A DNA stretch of 64,000 nucleotides from Triglochin maritima (Eukaryota > Streptophyta > Magnoliopsida > Alismatales > Juncaginaceae), in assembly GCA_963682175.1 (NCBI GenBank), contig OY821772.1:17848743-17912742 (forward strand), read 5' to 3'. The translations under genes and the position numbers were made by a program. Position 1 is the first letter of the stretch, and every line of letters starts with the position of its first letter. Positions 34,913 through 45,420 of this stretch are shown piece after piece. Below the pieces are notes generated by a model. That model saw only the letters and a list, made by a program, of their open reading frames with translations, ran no database searches and was not told where the DNA came from.

Positions 34913-37293
34913 AGAGAGCAGAACCCGAAACGACAATCTAGTAACAAGTTTCAACATAGATTGTCCAGAGGGGGTTGCCACAAACTTGAGGAGACTATGA
35001 TGACGGATAAATTTTCCAAACAAAGAGAAGAAGCTTTGCAAGCGGGTATGAGTGAAGAGCAGGCAAGTAATTTGTCACCTCCATCTCTGGTATCTAGAGA
35101 AGAAAAGTGGAAGCGAGCGCGGAATACTGCGGAAGGCAGTTATATTAATGAAGAGTCTGAACTAGTTGCCTCCAGGATTGTAAGTTAACTTTAATATTTA
35201 TGTTTTGTGTATGTATGTGGTTATTAATTAATAAAAAAATTAAAATTAATTTTTATAGGATGAACTTCCAATGAAAGCTTCCCAAGGAGAATTTGTTTCA
35301 CAAGGGAGAAATGATATATTGTCCACAACCTTGGGTAAGCCGGAGCATCCTGGGCGAATACACGGTGTAGGTAGTCGAATAGGACTACATCAGTATTTTG
35401 GGTCATCATCATCCTCACGAAGTCATTCCCAATTTGATCACGTGATATGCGAGGAGAAGATTCATCCCTGGAAAACGTGGGGAAGAGTTTGTATAAACAC
35501 CTTGGAGTTTCCATTGATATTTCCTCTGATATTGCCATAGATTTACAGACCCCCCGTAATTCTTCTAGTATACAACCTCCAGAGGTGTTCCCCCAAGAAG
35601 TATCTGAGCAGGACACCCTTGGCCATTTTGTGGTAAAATTATTAATTTTAAGTATTTATTTACCACTTTGCATTGCAGTACATCTGACAAATTTGTCTTG
35701 AAATTTATAGGATGGAGGCTAATGTGAACTCTCTGTGAATGATCTAGATATGCGAGTTGTAGCATATGGGAAGGTGTACACCCTAAAGTTGCATCATGGT
35801 GAACAAATTCAATCGTCGAATTTGAAGGTGACTTTGGATATACCTGTCTTTGATGATGCACTCCTACCAATTCCGGAATCTGAAGTTCAGATGGTGGGCG
35901 ATGCTGAAGGATGAGTGTTGCAATGGCCACGTTCATTAATTAAAAAAAATACAAAGGTATCAACTTTAAATTTAATAATTGCCTAAATGGTTTACATATA
36001 TAGTAATATTGTAAAGAAGTTCTAATAATATAGTTTTTTAATTTCAAAAGGTTGAAGGTTCAACATCCAAGAAATCTAAAACTGAAATTGTATTTGACGA
36101 GAGACAATTTCCTCCAAATTGTAAAATGTTATACAATTTCATAAGACATAAGGAGGAGTATTCTTTTGTTACAAGTGTGTTGAATAAAGAAATTGTAGGA
36201 AAAATGACCGACGATGCCAATGGATTTGCGTTGTTTATCATAATTGCCGATGTCATGCAATTTTTAAGGATGAAAAAGTTGTCTGGTACAATCATCCAAG
36301 TGCAATTGAAGTAAGTAGTTTTGTCCTTTTTATATTTATTATGACAATTACAAATTCTTTGATTTTAGTTATGATATATTTCTTTTTGAATAGACTTCTC
36401 TACGAATTTACTCATGGGAATGAATTTGGTTATTTGTGTCCCACAATATTCATGTTTCAAGGCAATTCAAGTAAAAACAATAGACCGCAAAAGATTGCGG
36501 AGATTATGTATGAAATGGAGAAGCATTTTTTTCTAGCACCATATTGTGAGGCGTAAGTATTTCATTATATTCTATATTACTTATTATATTAGTTTTAGAG
36601 AGTATAATAAAGTTATTTAACATAGTTGATTTACAGTGATCATTGGATGTTGGCCGTTTTGGTTGCTAGTCTTAATGTTGCATATTGGTTTGATTTTGTG
36701 GCATCAAATAAACCAAGGAAAGTATTGAAGACTATGATTCAGTTGTAAGTTAGTTTTAGTATAGTTAATTTAAATTTATCAATTAATTTTTCAATAGTTG
36801 CATATATTATTAAAACGTATAATTAACCATTTTTGTAATTTGACAGAGTGATGGATATATATAAAATATTGGGTGGAAGAAAGAGTAAGAAGAAGCAAAC
36901 TACTTGGCATGCCATGAAGGTAAAATAGTTCATTATTAAAGTAAACCATGAAACAATTAATTTGCATCCATTTCATTGTTTCGATATAATCATGATATTT
37001 TTCTTTTATAAATGTTGTAGTACCATAAACAAGTTGGAAATACTGAATGCGGTTACTACGTAATGACCTATATGTATAAAATTGTCAACATGGGATTGGA
37101 TGAATGTGATTTAAGAAAGGTATCTTCCATATGTAACTACACATTTTAGGTTATTTTAATTATTTAAACATTTAATTTATTTTTGTAGGTTTTTAAACCT
37201 GACCTTCAACCTTTTTCGCAAGAGGTGATTGATAAAAAACGAGAGAGGTGGTCTTCTTACTTTGTTAGTCGTATTTTACAAAGTCCAGTATAA
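34913..37293 (+). CDS. Ptta/En-Spm transposase-like and Ulp1 protease gene, probably decayed
   Basis: Exons read from GT-AG borders: about 34913-35179, 35259-35630, 35712-35955, 36050-36310, 36394-36553, 36637-36745, 36847-36919, 37021-37120, 37189-37293. The first two match the plant transposase Ptta family (SRGGCHKLEETMM, REEKWKRARN, LGKPEHPGRIHGVGS). The third resembles the domain that often follows (DIPVFDDALLPIPESE). The rest is a C48 cysteine protease (Ulp1/SENP fold) with His at 36641-36643 (DHWML), Asp at 36692-36694, Gln at 37030-37032 and Cys at 37048-37050 (ECGYYVM), the full catalytic set. The family cleaves SUMO-type conjugates. A probable frameshift near 35440 and stops near 35724 and 35912 suggest decay in the Ptta half, while the Ulp1 half looks clean. 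Such genes are known passengers of plant CACTA and Mutator-like elements. Confidence 0.8.
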
Positions 37294-37559
37294 TCACAAT
37301 CATTAAAATTTTGTATGTAAATAGTGGATGAATGTTGTGTTTAAATAGTTGATGAATACGAGTTACATTTCTGTGTTGGACTTGAGTTAAATGTTGTGTT
37401 AAATTTTGTTGGACATTTCTGCATTTATCGATGAATGAGTTAATAGTTGATATGAGTTTCATTTCTGTGTTTAATAGTGGATGAATGAGTTAATGGTTGA
37501 TATGAGTTACATCTCTATGTTGGACAATTTGTTGTTGGATGTGAGTTAAATTTTTGTGC

Positions 37560-38335
37560 GGGGGTTTAAATTTGAAACAAAACGAAAATAACCCGAAATT
37601 GATAAAGCTCTACCACGTTGGCTTTTCATCCAATCCGATGTGGTAGTCCATTATCAATTTTGGTCGAACAGTTATATAAATTGGATATGAATTACACTTC
37701 TATGTAGTGGGTTTGAATATGAAAAAAAACAAACAGAAACAGAAACAGAAACCGAAATCGATAATGATCTACCACGTTGGCGTTTCTTCAAATCCGAAGT
37801 GGTAGAGAAAATATCACGTTGGATATACGTGAAATCCGATGTCGAAGATCATTACCAATTTTGGTCAAACAATTATATAAATTGGATGTGAATTACACTT
37901 CTGTGTTGTGGGTTTGAATCTAAAAAAAAAAACAAACAGAAACCGAAATTGATTAAGGTCTACCACGTTAGCTTTTCTTCATCGCCGACGTGGTAGAGAA
38001 AATATCACGTTGGATATTCGTGACATCCGACGTGGAAGATCATTATCAATTTTGGTCGAACCTCGAAATTGATTGTGGTCTCCCACGCCGTATTTCCTTT
38101 ATATTCGACGTCGTAGAGACATTATCACGTCGGTTATTCATGAAGTTCGACATGGTAGACCGTTATAAATTTTGGTCGAACATATATAAATTGGATGTGA
38201 ATTATACTTCTGCGTAGTGGGTTTGAATCTGAAAAAAACAAACAGAAACCAAAATTAATAATGATCTACCACGTCGGATATTCGTGAAGTCCGACGTGGT
38301 AGACTATTATCAACTTATTTCGTTCATATACATCT
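37560..38335. repeat. CACTA subterminal array, type 2
   Basis: Repeats of CCGACGTGGTAGA...ATTATCAATTTTGG and TCTACCACGTCGGATATTCGTGAAGT. The GGGTTTGAAT...AAACAAACAGAAA phrase recurs at 37690, 37910 and 38220. It is an inverted match to 27440-27540. Confidence 0.75.
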
Positions 38336-38344
38336 TCTCTTTGT

Positions 38345-38642
38345 TTTCCGAGCCTCTAGTGAGTTACAGACAGAGTTAGAAAAGATCAAATATTTGATGA
38401 TTCCATCATACATGATTGAGTTGCGAAAACTTCTAGATAGGTATCCTACATCTGAACTTAATTCTTTCTGGTTAAAAAAACTCTTTCTAGTATTAGTTAT
38501 TGAATCGTTAGCACCTCATAAAAACATTCCTCTTTCTTAGAATTGAAGGACCTCGAGGAGCAACGACGGCGGTTGGTAGAGGAATTCATGTCGAATTATC
38601 CCCTCCATTTTGGAGCTAACAAATCTAAAATGTTGGATCAGT
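38345..38642 (+). pseudogene. Captured gene 3' end, copy 1
   Basis: A possible exon (38345 to about 38440) is followed by an intron and then a frame from about 38540 that reads LKDLEEQRRRLVEEFMSNYP and ends at TAG 38641-38643. Nearly the same exon occurs at 40028-40135. The charged E/R-rich start looks like a coiled coil. I do not recognise the family. Confidence 0.5.
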
Positions 38643-38801
38643 AGGAAATTTGGATTAGTAGAGATACAAGGAGAGAACAAACACAAACATCAAGCTATTA
38701 TTGATAGTAACTATTACCGAGGTACAATGAGAGAACACAAACATAAAGACAAACTAAAAAATACCAACACAAACACACAAAAATTATATCTCTCTTCCCA
38801 G

Positions 38802-39245
38802 TCAATCGGAAGAGAATGATCTGCTCATATGTCGCCTGCAAGCCCAAAAAATAGTTTTATTTATCTCTTGGGTCTGACTCAACTTAGCAGCCTTCCAGAC
38901 AAGCTTACACATCCCTAGGTCCTTTACACTATGGTCGGGTTTATCCACCGGTGCTACCAGTGTTCCATCGTCCCAAACGAAGTACCGACAGTGACAAGTT
39001 GGCTCCAAGGAGCCGCAAACGTAGATCTTCTTGCTAATCTTGTTCGGAGTGTTGGACCACAACTATGTTGTCTTCAACCCACACCTACAGGTGCGATATG
39101 GTACTCCTGGTATCGGGGGACAACCCCCCCATATTGGTTCACCAACGATTTGCTTAGCTTCGTCGGATGAGTAATCCGAGTCATTATGCTGGAAGCCATT
39201 ATTTGGGTGGAATAACACACTTAGTTGGGACTTGGGAGGGGATCA
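38802..39245 (-). pseudogene. GRF-type zinc finger fragment
   Basis: Minus-strand translation gives an acidic start (DSDYSSDEAK), then TCRCG, KKIYVCGS, and CHCRYFVWDD. This is the GRF zinc-finger layout: CxCG, then a tract leading to C-x-x-F-x-W-x-D. A TAG interrupts the frame just after TCRCGLKTT (near 39062), so the downstream frame opens at 39062 with MWSNTPN. GRF fingers bind nucleic acid in topoisomerase, APE2 and many small plant proteins. It lies between two CACTA repeat arrays and seems to be a captured passenger. Confidence 0.6.
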
Positions 39246-39329
39246 AATACACAACTAAATGGAAGACACCCTAACGTCTGATTTTATAGACCTTGTAATG
39301 AAGGGTTACACCTCTTCACGTGAAAGGTT

Positions 39330-39640
39330 GTGTTGTCTCCCACGTGGAAGATCATTATCAATTTTGGTTGAACCCCAAATTAATTATGGTCTACCACGTT
39401 GGATTTCCTTTATAGCCGAAGTTTAGAGCCATTAACACGTCAGATATTCGTGAAGTCAGACGTGGTAGACCATTATCAATTTTGGTCACAGTTATAAAAA
39501 TTAGATGTGAATTACACTTCTGAGCTGTGGGTTTGAATATGAAAAAAAACAAACAGAAATCGAAATTGATTATGGTCGACCACGTCGGATATTCGTGAAG
39601 TCCGACGTGGTAGATTATTATCAATTTTGGTATATTCAGG
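39330..39640. repeat. CACTA subterminal array, type 2, second block
   Basis: Same units as 37560-38335 (ATTATCAATTTTGGTTGAACC, CCACGTCGGATATTCGTGAAGTCCGACGTGG split over 39575-39610). This suggests a duplication of the array together with the neighbouring exon. Confidence 0.7.
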
Positions 39641-40140
39641 CGTTTGAGCTTCGAAAACTGATCAGCGGGGAACGACTGTTGAGCATCGAAAACTGGACAT
39701 AACATTTATACATGAACGACATATCTTAAAGGAAACTGAATGCGAAAAAACTTTTCAATCTTTGAAAGAGATCCAGTTTCTACATAAGGCATACAAGTAT
39801 TTGGAAATGAACACATGTTATCAAGGAATAAACGTGCGTCCAGATGAGTGAAGAGTCAGTCCAGAGTAATTCCGGAGTCTATCATATGTGTCGAATAAAC
39901 AAACATCGCAGACGGTGTAAGGAGTTAGAGGCTGTGGAATCATCCATAATGAGTACTGGAAGAGCTCGATGTGAATTGGAAACCTGGTCACATACAAGAC
40001 AACCAGTGTATGCCTGGCAAAGCCTTTCTTAGAATTGAAGTACCTCGAGGAGCAACGACGCCGGTTGGTAGAGGACTTCATGTCGAATTATCCCCTCCCT
40101 TTTGGAGCTAACAAATCCGAAATGTCCGATCTGTAGGAAT
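39641..40140 (+). pseudogene. Captured gene 3' end, copy 2
   Basis: The exon at about 40031-40135 reads LKYLEEQRRRLVEDFMSNYP and ends at TAG, about 90% like copy 1 at 38540. Upstream (39844-40030) is a short open stretch with a Cys/Arg-rich segment (MCRINKHRRRCKELE) that copy 1 lacks. Both copies share the acceptor TTTCTTAG. No family recognised. Confidence 0.5.
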
Positions 40141-40835
40141 TGTTGTTTGTCGACATGTACTCCTTTTCAGATTCGCTTGGCAATAAAATTGTGAATGTTT
40201 TAAAAAAAGTTGGACATCTTTCCTTTGGTTGTTCTTTCTTTATTCTGCAAATAAGTCAAACTGGTCCTTTTGAAACGTGAGACCATCCACAAACAACATA
40301 GATTTATTACAATTGTAATCAAATGTCGTTCCAGAATGCAATCGGAATCATAACAGAGTCCAAATTTTGTAGGTTAGATAATTTGGAGTCAATCTAGATT
40401 AAACAACAGTATTCCAGCATCATACCACGTAGGATTAGTTTGTGTAGAGGTGATAAACTAACACTTCCACGTCGCATTAGTTTTAGAAGACGTGATGTGG
40501 ATCCCTACCACGTCGCTCTGAAAAGACCGACGTGGTAGTTTACAGATACTTTATAAAAAATAAATAAACTAAACCGTCCACGTCGGTCAGCGTCAATGCC
40601 GACGTGGTAGGGTTACACTACCACGTCAGATTAATTTAAGAAGACATAATATGATGCCCTACCACGTCAGTCTAGTGGACCGACGTGGTAGGGTATGAAT
40701 AATTTAAAAAAAATTCATAAACTAAACCTTTTAGGTCGGAAGACGTGAACGCCGACGTGTCCGACTCTCTACCACGTCGGTGTCATAAAGTCCGACGTGC
40801 TAAGGGCGACATGGTAGTCTAACTTTCCAGCAATG
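40141..40835. repeat. Right CACTA subterminal array and terminus
   Basis: From about 40420, pairs such as CTACCACGTC(A/G)G and CCGACGTGGTAGGGT alternate with A-rich spacers like those of the left end. It ends at ...CTTTCCAGCAATG (40835), followed by the GGG duplication. Confidence 0.8.
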
Positions 40836-40838
40836 GGG

Positions 40839-41100
40839 GTGGTTAACAGACACAAACTTAAACCATTATATAGGGCCACCAATTTACCTCCTAAGAGGTG
40901 TAAGATCTCTTTTAGTTCGATAGTCTGGACATACTATATTTTTACCGTATACTTTGATTATGCGCCTTGGTGCTCGGAACATTGCATTTGATGTAAGGTG
41001 GATGGCTAACACCTTGCGAGTGAATCTAATGCCTCCCTAGTAGCAAGTTGAATGTTGTGGGTACGTCCGCCACATAGAACTCGATTAAAGATGTCGTAGA
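40839..41100. other. Unassigned flank, possibly an old LTR remnant
   Basis: No open frame. Read on the minus strand it has CCCTATATAATGG (near 40870), which could be a TATA region of an old LTR. It does not continue the inverted family-C LTR found left of the CACTA element. Confidence 0.3.
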
Positions 41101-43415
41101 TGTAACATCCCCGAACAACGAAAAATTTAAAAATTTAAAACGCAGGAATCACAAAGATTAAAGCCATCAAGAGTGGGGACATTACTCATAAAAATACCCA
41201 ATATATCCGGTGCACCATATTACACAAGAGTTTGCCAAAAGAGTGATTACATCGGAATACAAAATACATAACACATGTAATCACAACAACCTAAAATAGA
41301 CAAACAAGAGGATTCGGTCCCAAAGTGCAATCTCCCTCGGTCACCACCGTATGCCTAACTTAGAAATATGCACCTATCATACTAGTATAGCATGACATGA
41401 TAAAATACAGTAAATCAAATATTCCCTCCAAAGGTTAAACATGACATCTATCCCACAATCATCGCCGCCACCACACAGACCGCACGGTCCACAACCTCAC
41501 CGCTGCCACATAGGCCGCCCGGTCCACAAACATCATAGGGTCTCCGTGGAGACTTACCGTAGGTACATACGGTCTTACAGACAGTACGCAACGTACCCTA
41601 CACGCGGTTACACAAGTCATGGGGTTCGGTGAGGGGCGTTCACACTTCCACGTCAAATAGTGTTAGATCTGAAACATCGTGATCAACACCACACCAATGG
41701 AATTGTCGCTCAGGTTAGTCCATCTCACTCAGCAGGTGCCAAGCAGAGCTACCCTGCCGGAAAACATGGTCGACAGTCCACCGGCACTACCACAGAGGCC
41801 GTGTGGTCCTTCCTGCCGCCACACAGGCCGCATATGGGCCCTCTCGCCACCACACAGGCTGCACGGGCTCGTGAAATCACCACCTATCAAGGCCAGTCAA
41901 AGATATCCACCACACAGAGGGCCAAACAATTGACAGATCCGAACCAAAGTCTGCTGGGTCATTGTTCTCCACGAGCAGACACCAACTATTCCGCTATAAA
42001 AGCAGGGCAACGACCTTCGTAGCCATCAAGTCCGGTAGTCACTTCACCTAACAGTAAGTTGCGTGTCCACTGAAAGCATTGGGATTCACGATCCCATAGG
42101 CTACTACTCTAATAAGAGTCAAGCATTACATTATACCACAGACTATAAATAGAGGTGACACATCCCAAGTATCCACACTCTTCCAGACGGCGGTCCCTGG
42201 GCAGGCACGGACAACGCACCGACCGTCACCTCCCAACTCACGTGCTAGGCGAGGACACAGGTTTCTGTGGACAGAGTTCACACTACACCAGGACAATGAT
42301 TCAGTTCTCGGCCCAAATGGTTGACCGAAAAAGGTATACCAGTTGACTGGTACCAAAAGGATCGATCGACCAGATGCCTACAACGATCGAACTCTGGGCT
42401 CACAACTTAAGCCCCAACGGGTCGAACAGATGGTATAAATGGGTCTACCATTACATGGTCAAAACCTGGACTAAGTCTAAGTAAACATCAAGGCAACAAT
42501 CGAACGGCTCAGGGGCACCGTTTGACAGAAAACTACCAGGGCCAACAAAGAAGTTTCTAGTCAACCCTACTATCTACCGGTCGAACAAACATTAAGTCCA
42601 CTTAAGTCACCGGTCGACCGTTTAGATGGTCCATACTTTCTCCAGACTAGTCCACAAAGAGATGATCAAACACCAGGAAGGCTTGTTCGACCGAAAAGAA
42701 ACACGTACTCATCTAATCCACCAGGATAAGCACAACTGGTCGACCACCATAAGGTATCGTTCGACCGGGTTGGTTAATATTGGGAATTCACACTAAGACC
42801 GGTCCCGGCCGACTGCAACAAGCCTCGATCGACCGATCGCCGGCATCTACCTGGCCTAACCAGATACCATTGTTGCCCCTCATCGCCGGCGAGGTCTCCG
42901 ACCTCCGGTGACAAGCAAACTCCACACCTGCAAGTGTAGTTAAGCCTCTACTGCAAGAACTTGGCATACATTCTTTTCGCGAGCTCGTTGTAGTTCGTTG
43001 AAACCACCTTCAACCCCGGAGCACCTCCACTAGCCTCTCACCACACGCACGCTTCCGCCCACCTTGCACCACCCTAGACTCCTTGCGCCGCTCCAAGCCA
43101 AACACGCTCGCTTGCACGTCTCGTCCACTTCGACCCCACCACTGCACTGTTCTTCCTCTTCATTCCACCCTTGAAAGCCGCCTGCACACCACCTCCGACA
43201 GCCCACAACCCGGAAATCAACCAAGGAGAGAGATGAGATGAGGGGAGAAGAAGTGGGAAATGTGAGAGTGAGAGAGAGATGTGAGGTGAGTGCTTTGATT
43301 CCTCTTCAAACCAACACCTACACCCTCACCGTACTCCTTTCCATGCCTCCCCAATTCCCATGCAAACCACCACCTAATCTCACATTAGGCCCTAATCTAG
43401 GTTAGGGTCTTAACA
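41101..43415 (+). mobile_element. Solo LTR, family C, second copy
   Basis: Starts TGTAACATCC and ends TCTTAACA, 2315 bp, with near-duplication GTAGA (41096-41100) / GTAGG (43416-43420). A TATAAAAG box lies at about 41995. It is homologous along its length to 6887-8679 plus 16107-16829, with fewer microrepeat units and more decayed GGTCGACCG motifs. Confidence 0.88.
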
Positions 43416-43420
43416 GTAGG

Positions 43421-44468
43421 TCCAATGGTTAGTTGGAGTTCGAAGTTGTCTAGAAACTCCATGCGAACATCATAGACTTTGAGAGTATACATTGAGAGTA
43501 AACTTTATGAAACTTTGAGAGTATATAAATATGTATTCCTACACTCATTTGACTATCAAGTGTCACCATTTCTCAAAAGCTTTGATTAGTATTCAAGTGT
43601 TTCAACTCCAAGCCTTCAAGTTACATCTTTTACTCTCTACATCACCACTCACCAAAATACCACAATTGTTTTCCTAGTTCCATACACTAATCAAGTGTTC
43701 CAAGTTAGAGTGTTGGTGTTGTGATTCTACTACTTAATTTGTATCATAGTATCATCAAGGTTGTAAAGTTTCGAGATGAAACTATGTACCCTCTTGGGTT
43801 GTGAGGGAAAAAATCTTATCATATCGAGCTCACTTGTAAAAGGAATCGAGCATATTGAGCAATACAATCGAGTTCCTATCGAAGTCATATTGAGCCTATT
43901 GAGCTTTGTCAGAAACACAGAAAATCGGTCCGACTTCCATCGATTCAACCCACTCCACAATACTCAGATCAATACCAATAAATTAGGTAATAAATTACAT
44001 TTTTGATAGAAACAATAACCTAACCTTAAAAATCATCAGATCTATAAGTAAACCCCCCCTAAAACTGTCCTTTGTCGTCAGCTTCAAGTTCTAAAATTAA
44101 GTTTGAAATGTGATAATTGAATGATAACAACACTATTAAGTCTTTCTAGTGCACTTTGTTCATTCAACTTCTCATCCGATAAGATTACTGATGATGAAAA
44201 AAATAAATGATTTGTCATTTCGAATGTTTTTACTTGTGTTCTTTCAACATGTTAAACGTTCTCATAAATGGATCTAACATATCCAAATTCACACTATATT
44301 AGGCTTTAAATTCTATTTTGTTGGTATACTATTGATGTGGGCGTATCTAACATGATTTCTTTTCTCCAAAAAGTTTGGTCATCCAAGTGAATACTGACGC
44401 CACGTGGTTGATCTGCCCCTTCCTTTGAGCATTGATTACGTAAATCTTGATAATTATAAACTTGCTTG
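43421..44468. other. No gene seen
   Basis: AT-rich, with loosely repeated TTTGAGAGTATA (about 43477-43530) and (A/T)TCGAGC/ATTGAGC words (43822-43905). Nothing I can assign. Confidence 0.4.
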
Positions 44469-45060
44469 TGTTATAAAATAAATATACATGGAACAAAGAA
44501 GATAAAGATTTGGGGGAGAATATTTATAGTATTTCATCATCACCAAAAGTATTACAATGATCTTACAATGGTATCCTATTTATAGGCTATAAAAGGCAAA
44601 TGAAAGGGTGTATGTTACAAGAGTAATGAGAATGTGAGAGGTTGATGGATTTATGAGAGGAGAAGGTGAAGCATCCATAATGTTTCACAACAGCCCCCCT
44701 TGGATCTTCACCTTTATACGTTAGGGATACTGTCTCGTTAAAAACCTTACCAAGGAAAACCCGATGGGATAAAAACTTGATGAAGGAAAAAAGAGGGCAG
44801 CGCGTATGATGCTCCCCTCACTTCAACATATATTCTTCAAACGACGAACACCAAATTTGAAGACAAGCTTCTTAAAGACTTTGGTGGCCAATGATTTTGT
44901 AAATAAATCTGCCAAATTCTCGCTTGATTGGATCTGATCACTTGTCACTTGATTGGTCTGCCTCAAAAAAAACTTACCAAGTAAAACCCTGTGGGACCAT
45001 AACTTGGTGAAGGGAAAAAGATTGCACCGTATAATTCTCCCCCTCAATTCAACATACGTT
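44469..45060 (-). mobile_element. Copia element remnants: LTR ends and RNase H tail
   Basis: Minus-strand Ty1/copia debris. A probable LTR spans about 44469-44815, with TATA-like CCTATAAATAGG complement near 44580 and the phrase CGTTAAAAACCTTACCAAGG. A purine tract GAGGGGAGCA (minus) follows. Next is the very C-terminus of an RNase H/pol frame (44823 to about 44960; SSENLADLFTKSLATKVFKK). It is then interrupted by another LTR end with GAGGGGGAGAA (minus, near 45035). The pol fragment is about 45 residues only, so the element is dead. Confidence 0.75.
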
Positions 45061-45420
45061 TATAACACTCCCTTAGATAATACACGTTATGTTTATGTCT
45101 CGTTAAAAACATTGCCACAAAACCATGTGGGAAAAAGTAGCTAAGGAAAAGAGTGCATAACATACGCTAACAAAATTGTACAAACTGACTCATTAAAAAC
45201 CTTTAACCAATAAAACCTTTTAGGACAAAAATTGGAAAAAGAGAAAGGAGTGCAACTACAAACCTTCCGGGCTTTATCCTTTAGGGATATCCTTCCTCCA
45301 GGGATGATAAATACAAATCCGCTCCCCATGATTCGTAGTTTACCAAACTTACGAATATATTTTACGAAGTCCTTAAACACAAAATTGCATGGGGATTCAA
45401 TAAACAAATACATGATAGTT
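45061..45420. repeat. Further decayed copia LTR-like fragments
   Basis: CTCGTTAAAAACATTGCCACAAAACCATGTGGGAAAAA (near 45097, given here only as landmark words CTCGTTAAAAAC and TGTGGGAAAAA) and a second version at 45188 repeat the LTR phrase seen at 44733. These look like stacked old LTR ends. Confidence 0.5.

Larger units (their letters stand above)
19207..40835. mobile_element. CACTA (En/Spm) composite element with nested insertions
   Basis: Left terminus CACTGCTACAAAAAAGGG (19207); right terminus, read inward, CATTGCTGGAAAGTTAG (from 40835). The 3-bp target duplication is GGG (19204-19206, 40836-40838). Both ends carry many direct and inverted copies of CCGACGTGGTAG, as expected of CACTA subterminal arrays. 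Inside are a TNP2-type transposase (minus strand) and a Ptta-Ulp1 gene (plus strand), transcribed away from the middle. A second array at 27397-27780 and another at 37560-39640 have a different spacer, so two CACTA elements, one inside the other, are an alternative. Both transposase genes are broken in places. Confidence 0.7.

Noticed and set aside
35224..35936. Minus-strand frames opposite the Ptta exons
   Set aside because: Shadows of the plus-strand exons, which carry the recognisable Ptta motifs.
19207..40835. CRISPR-like reading of the repeated CCGACGTGGTAG motifs
   Set aside because: Motifs occur in both orientations with irregular spacing in a plant transposon; they are CACTA subterminal repeats.
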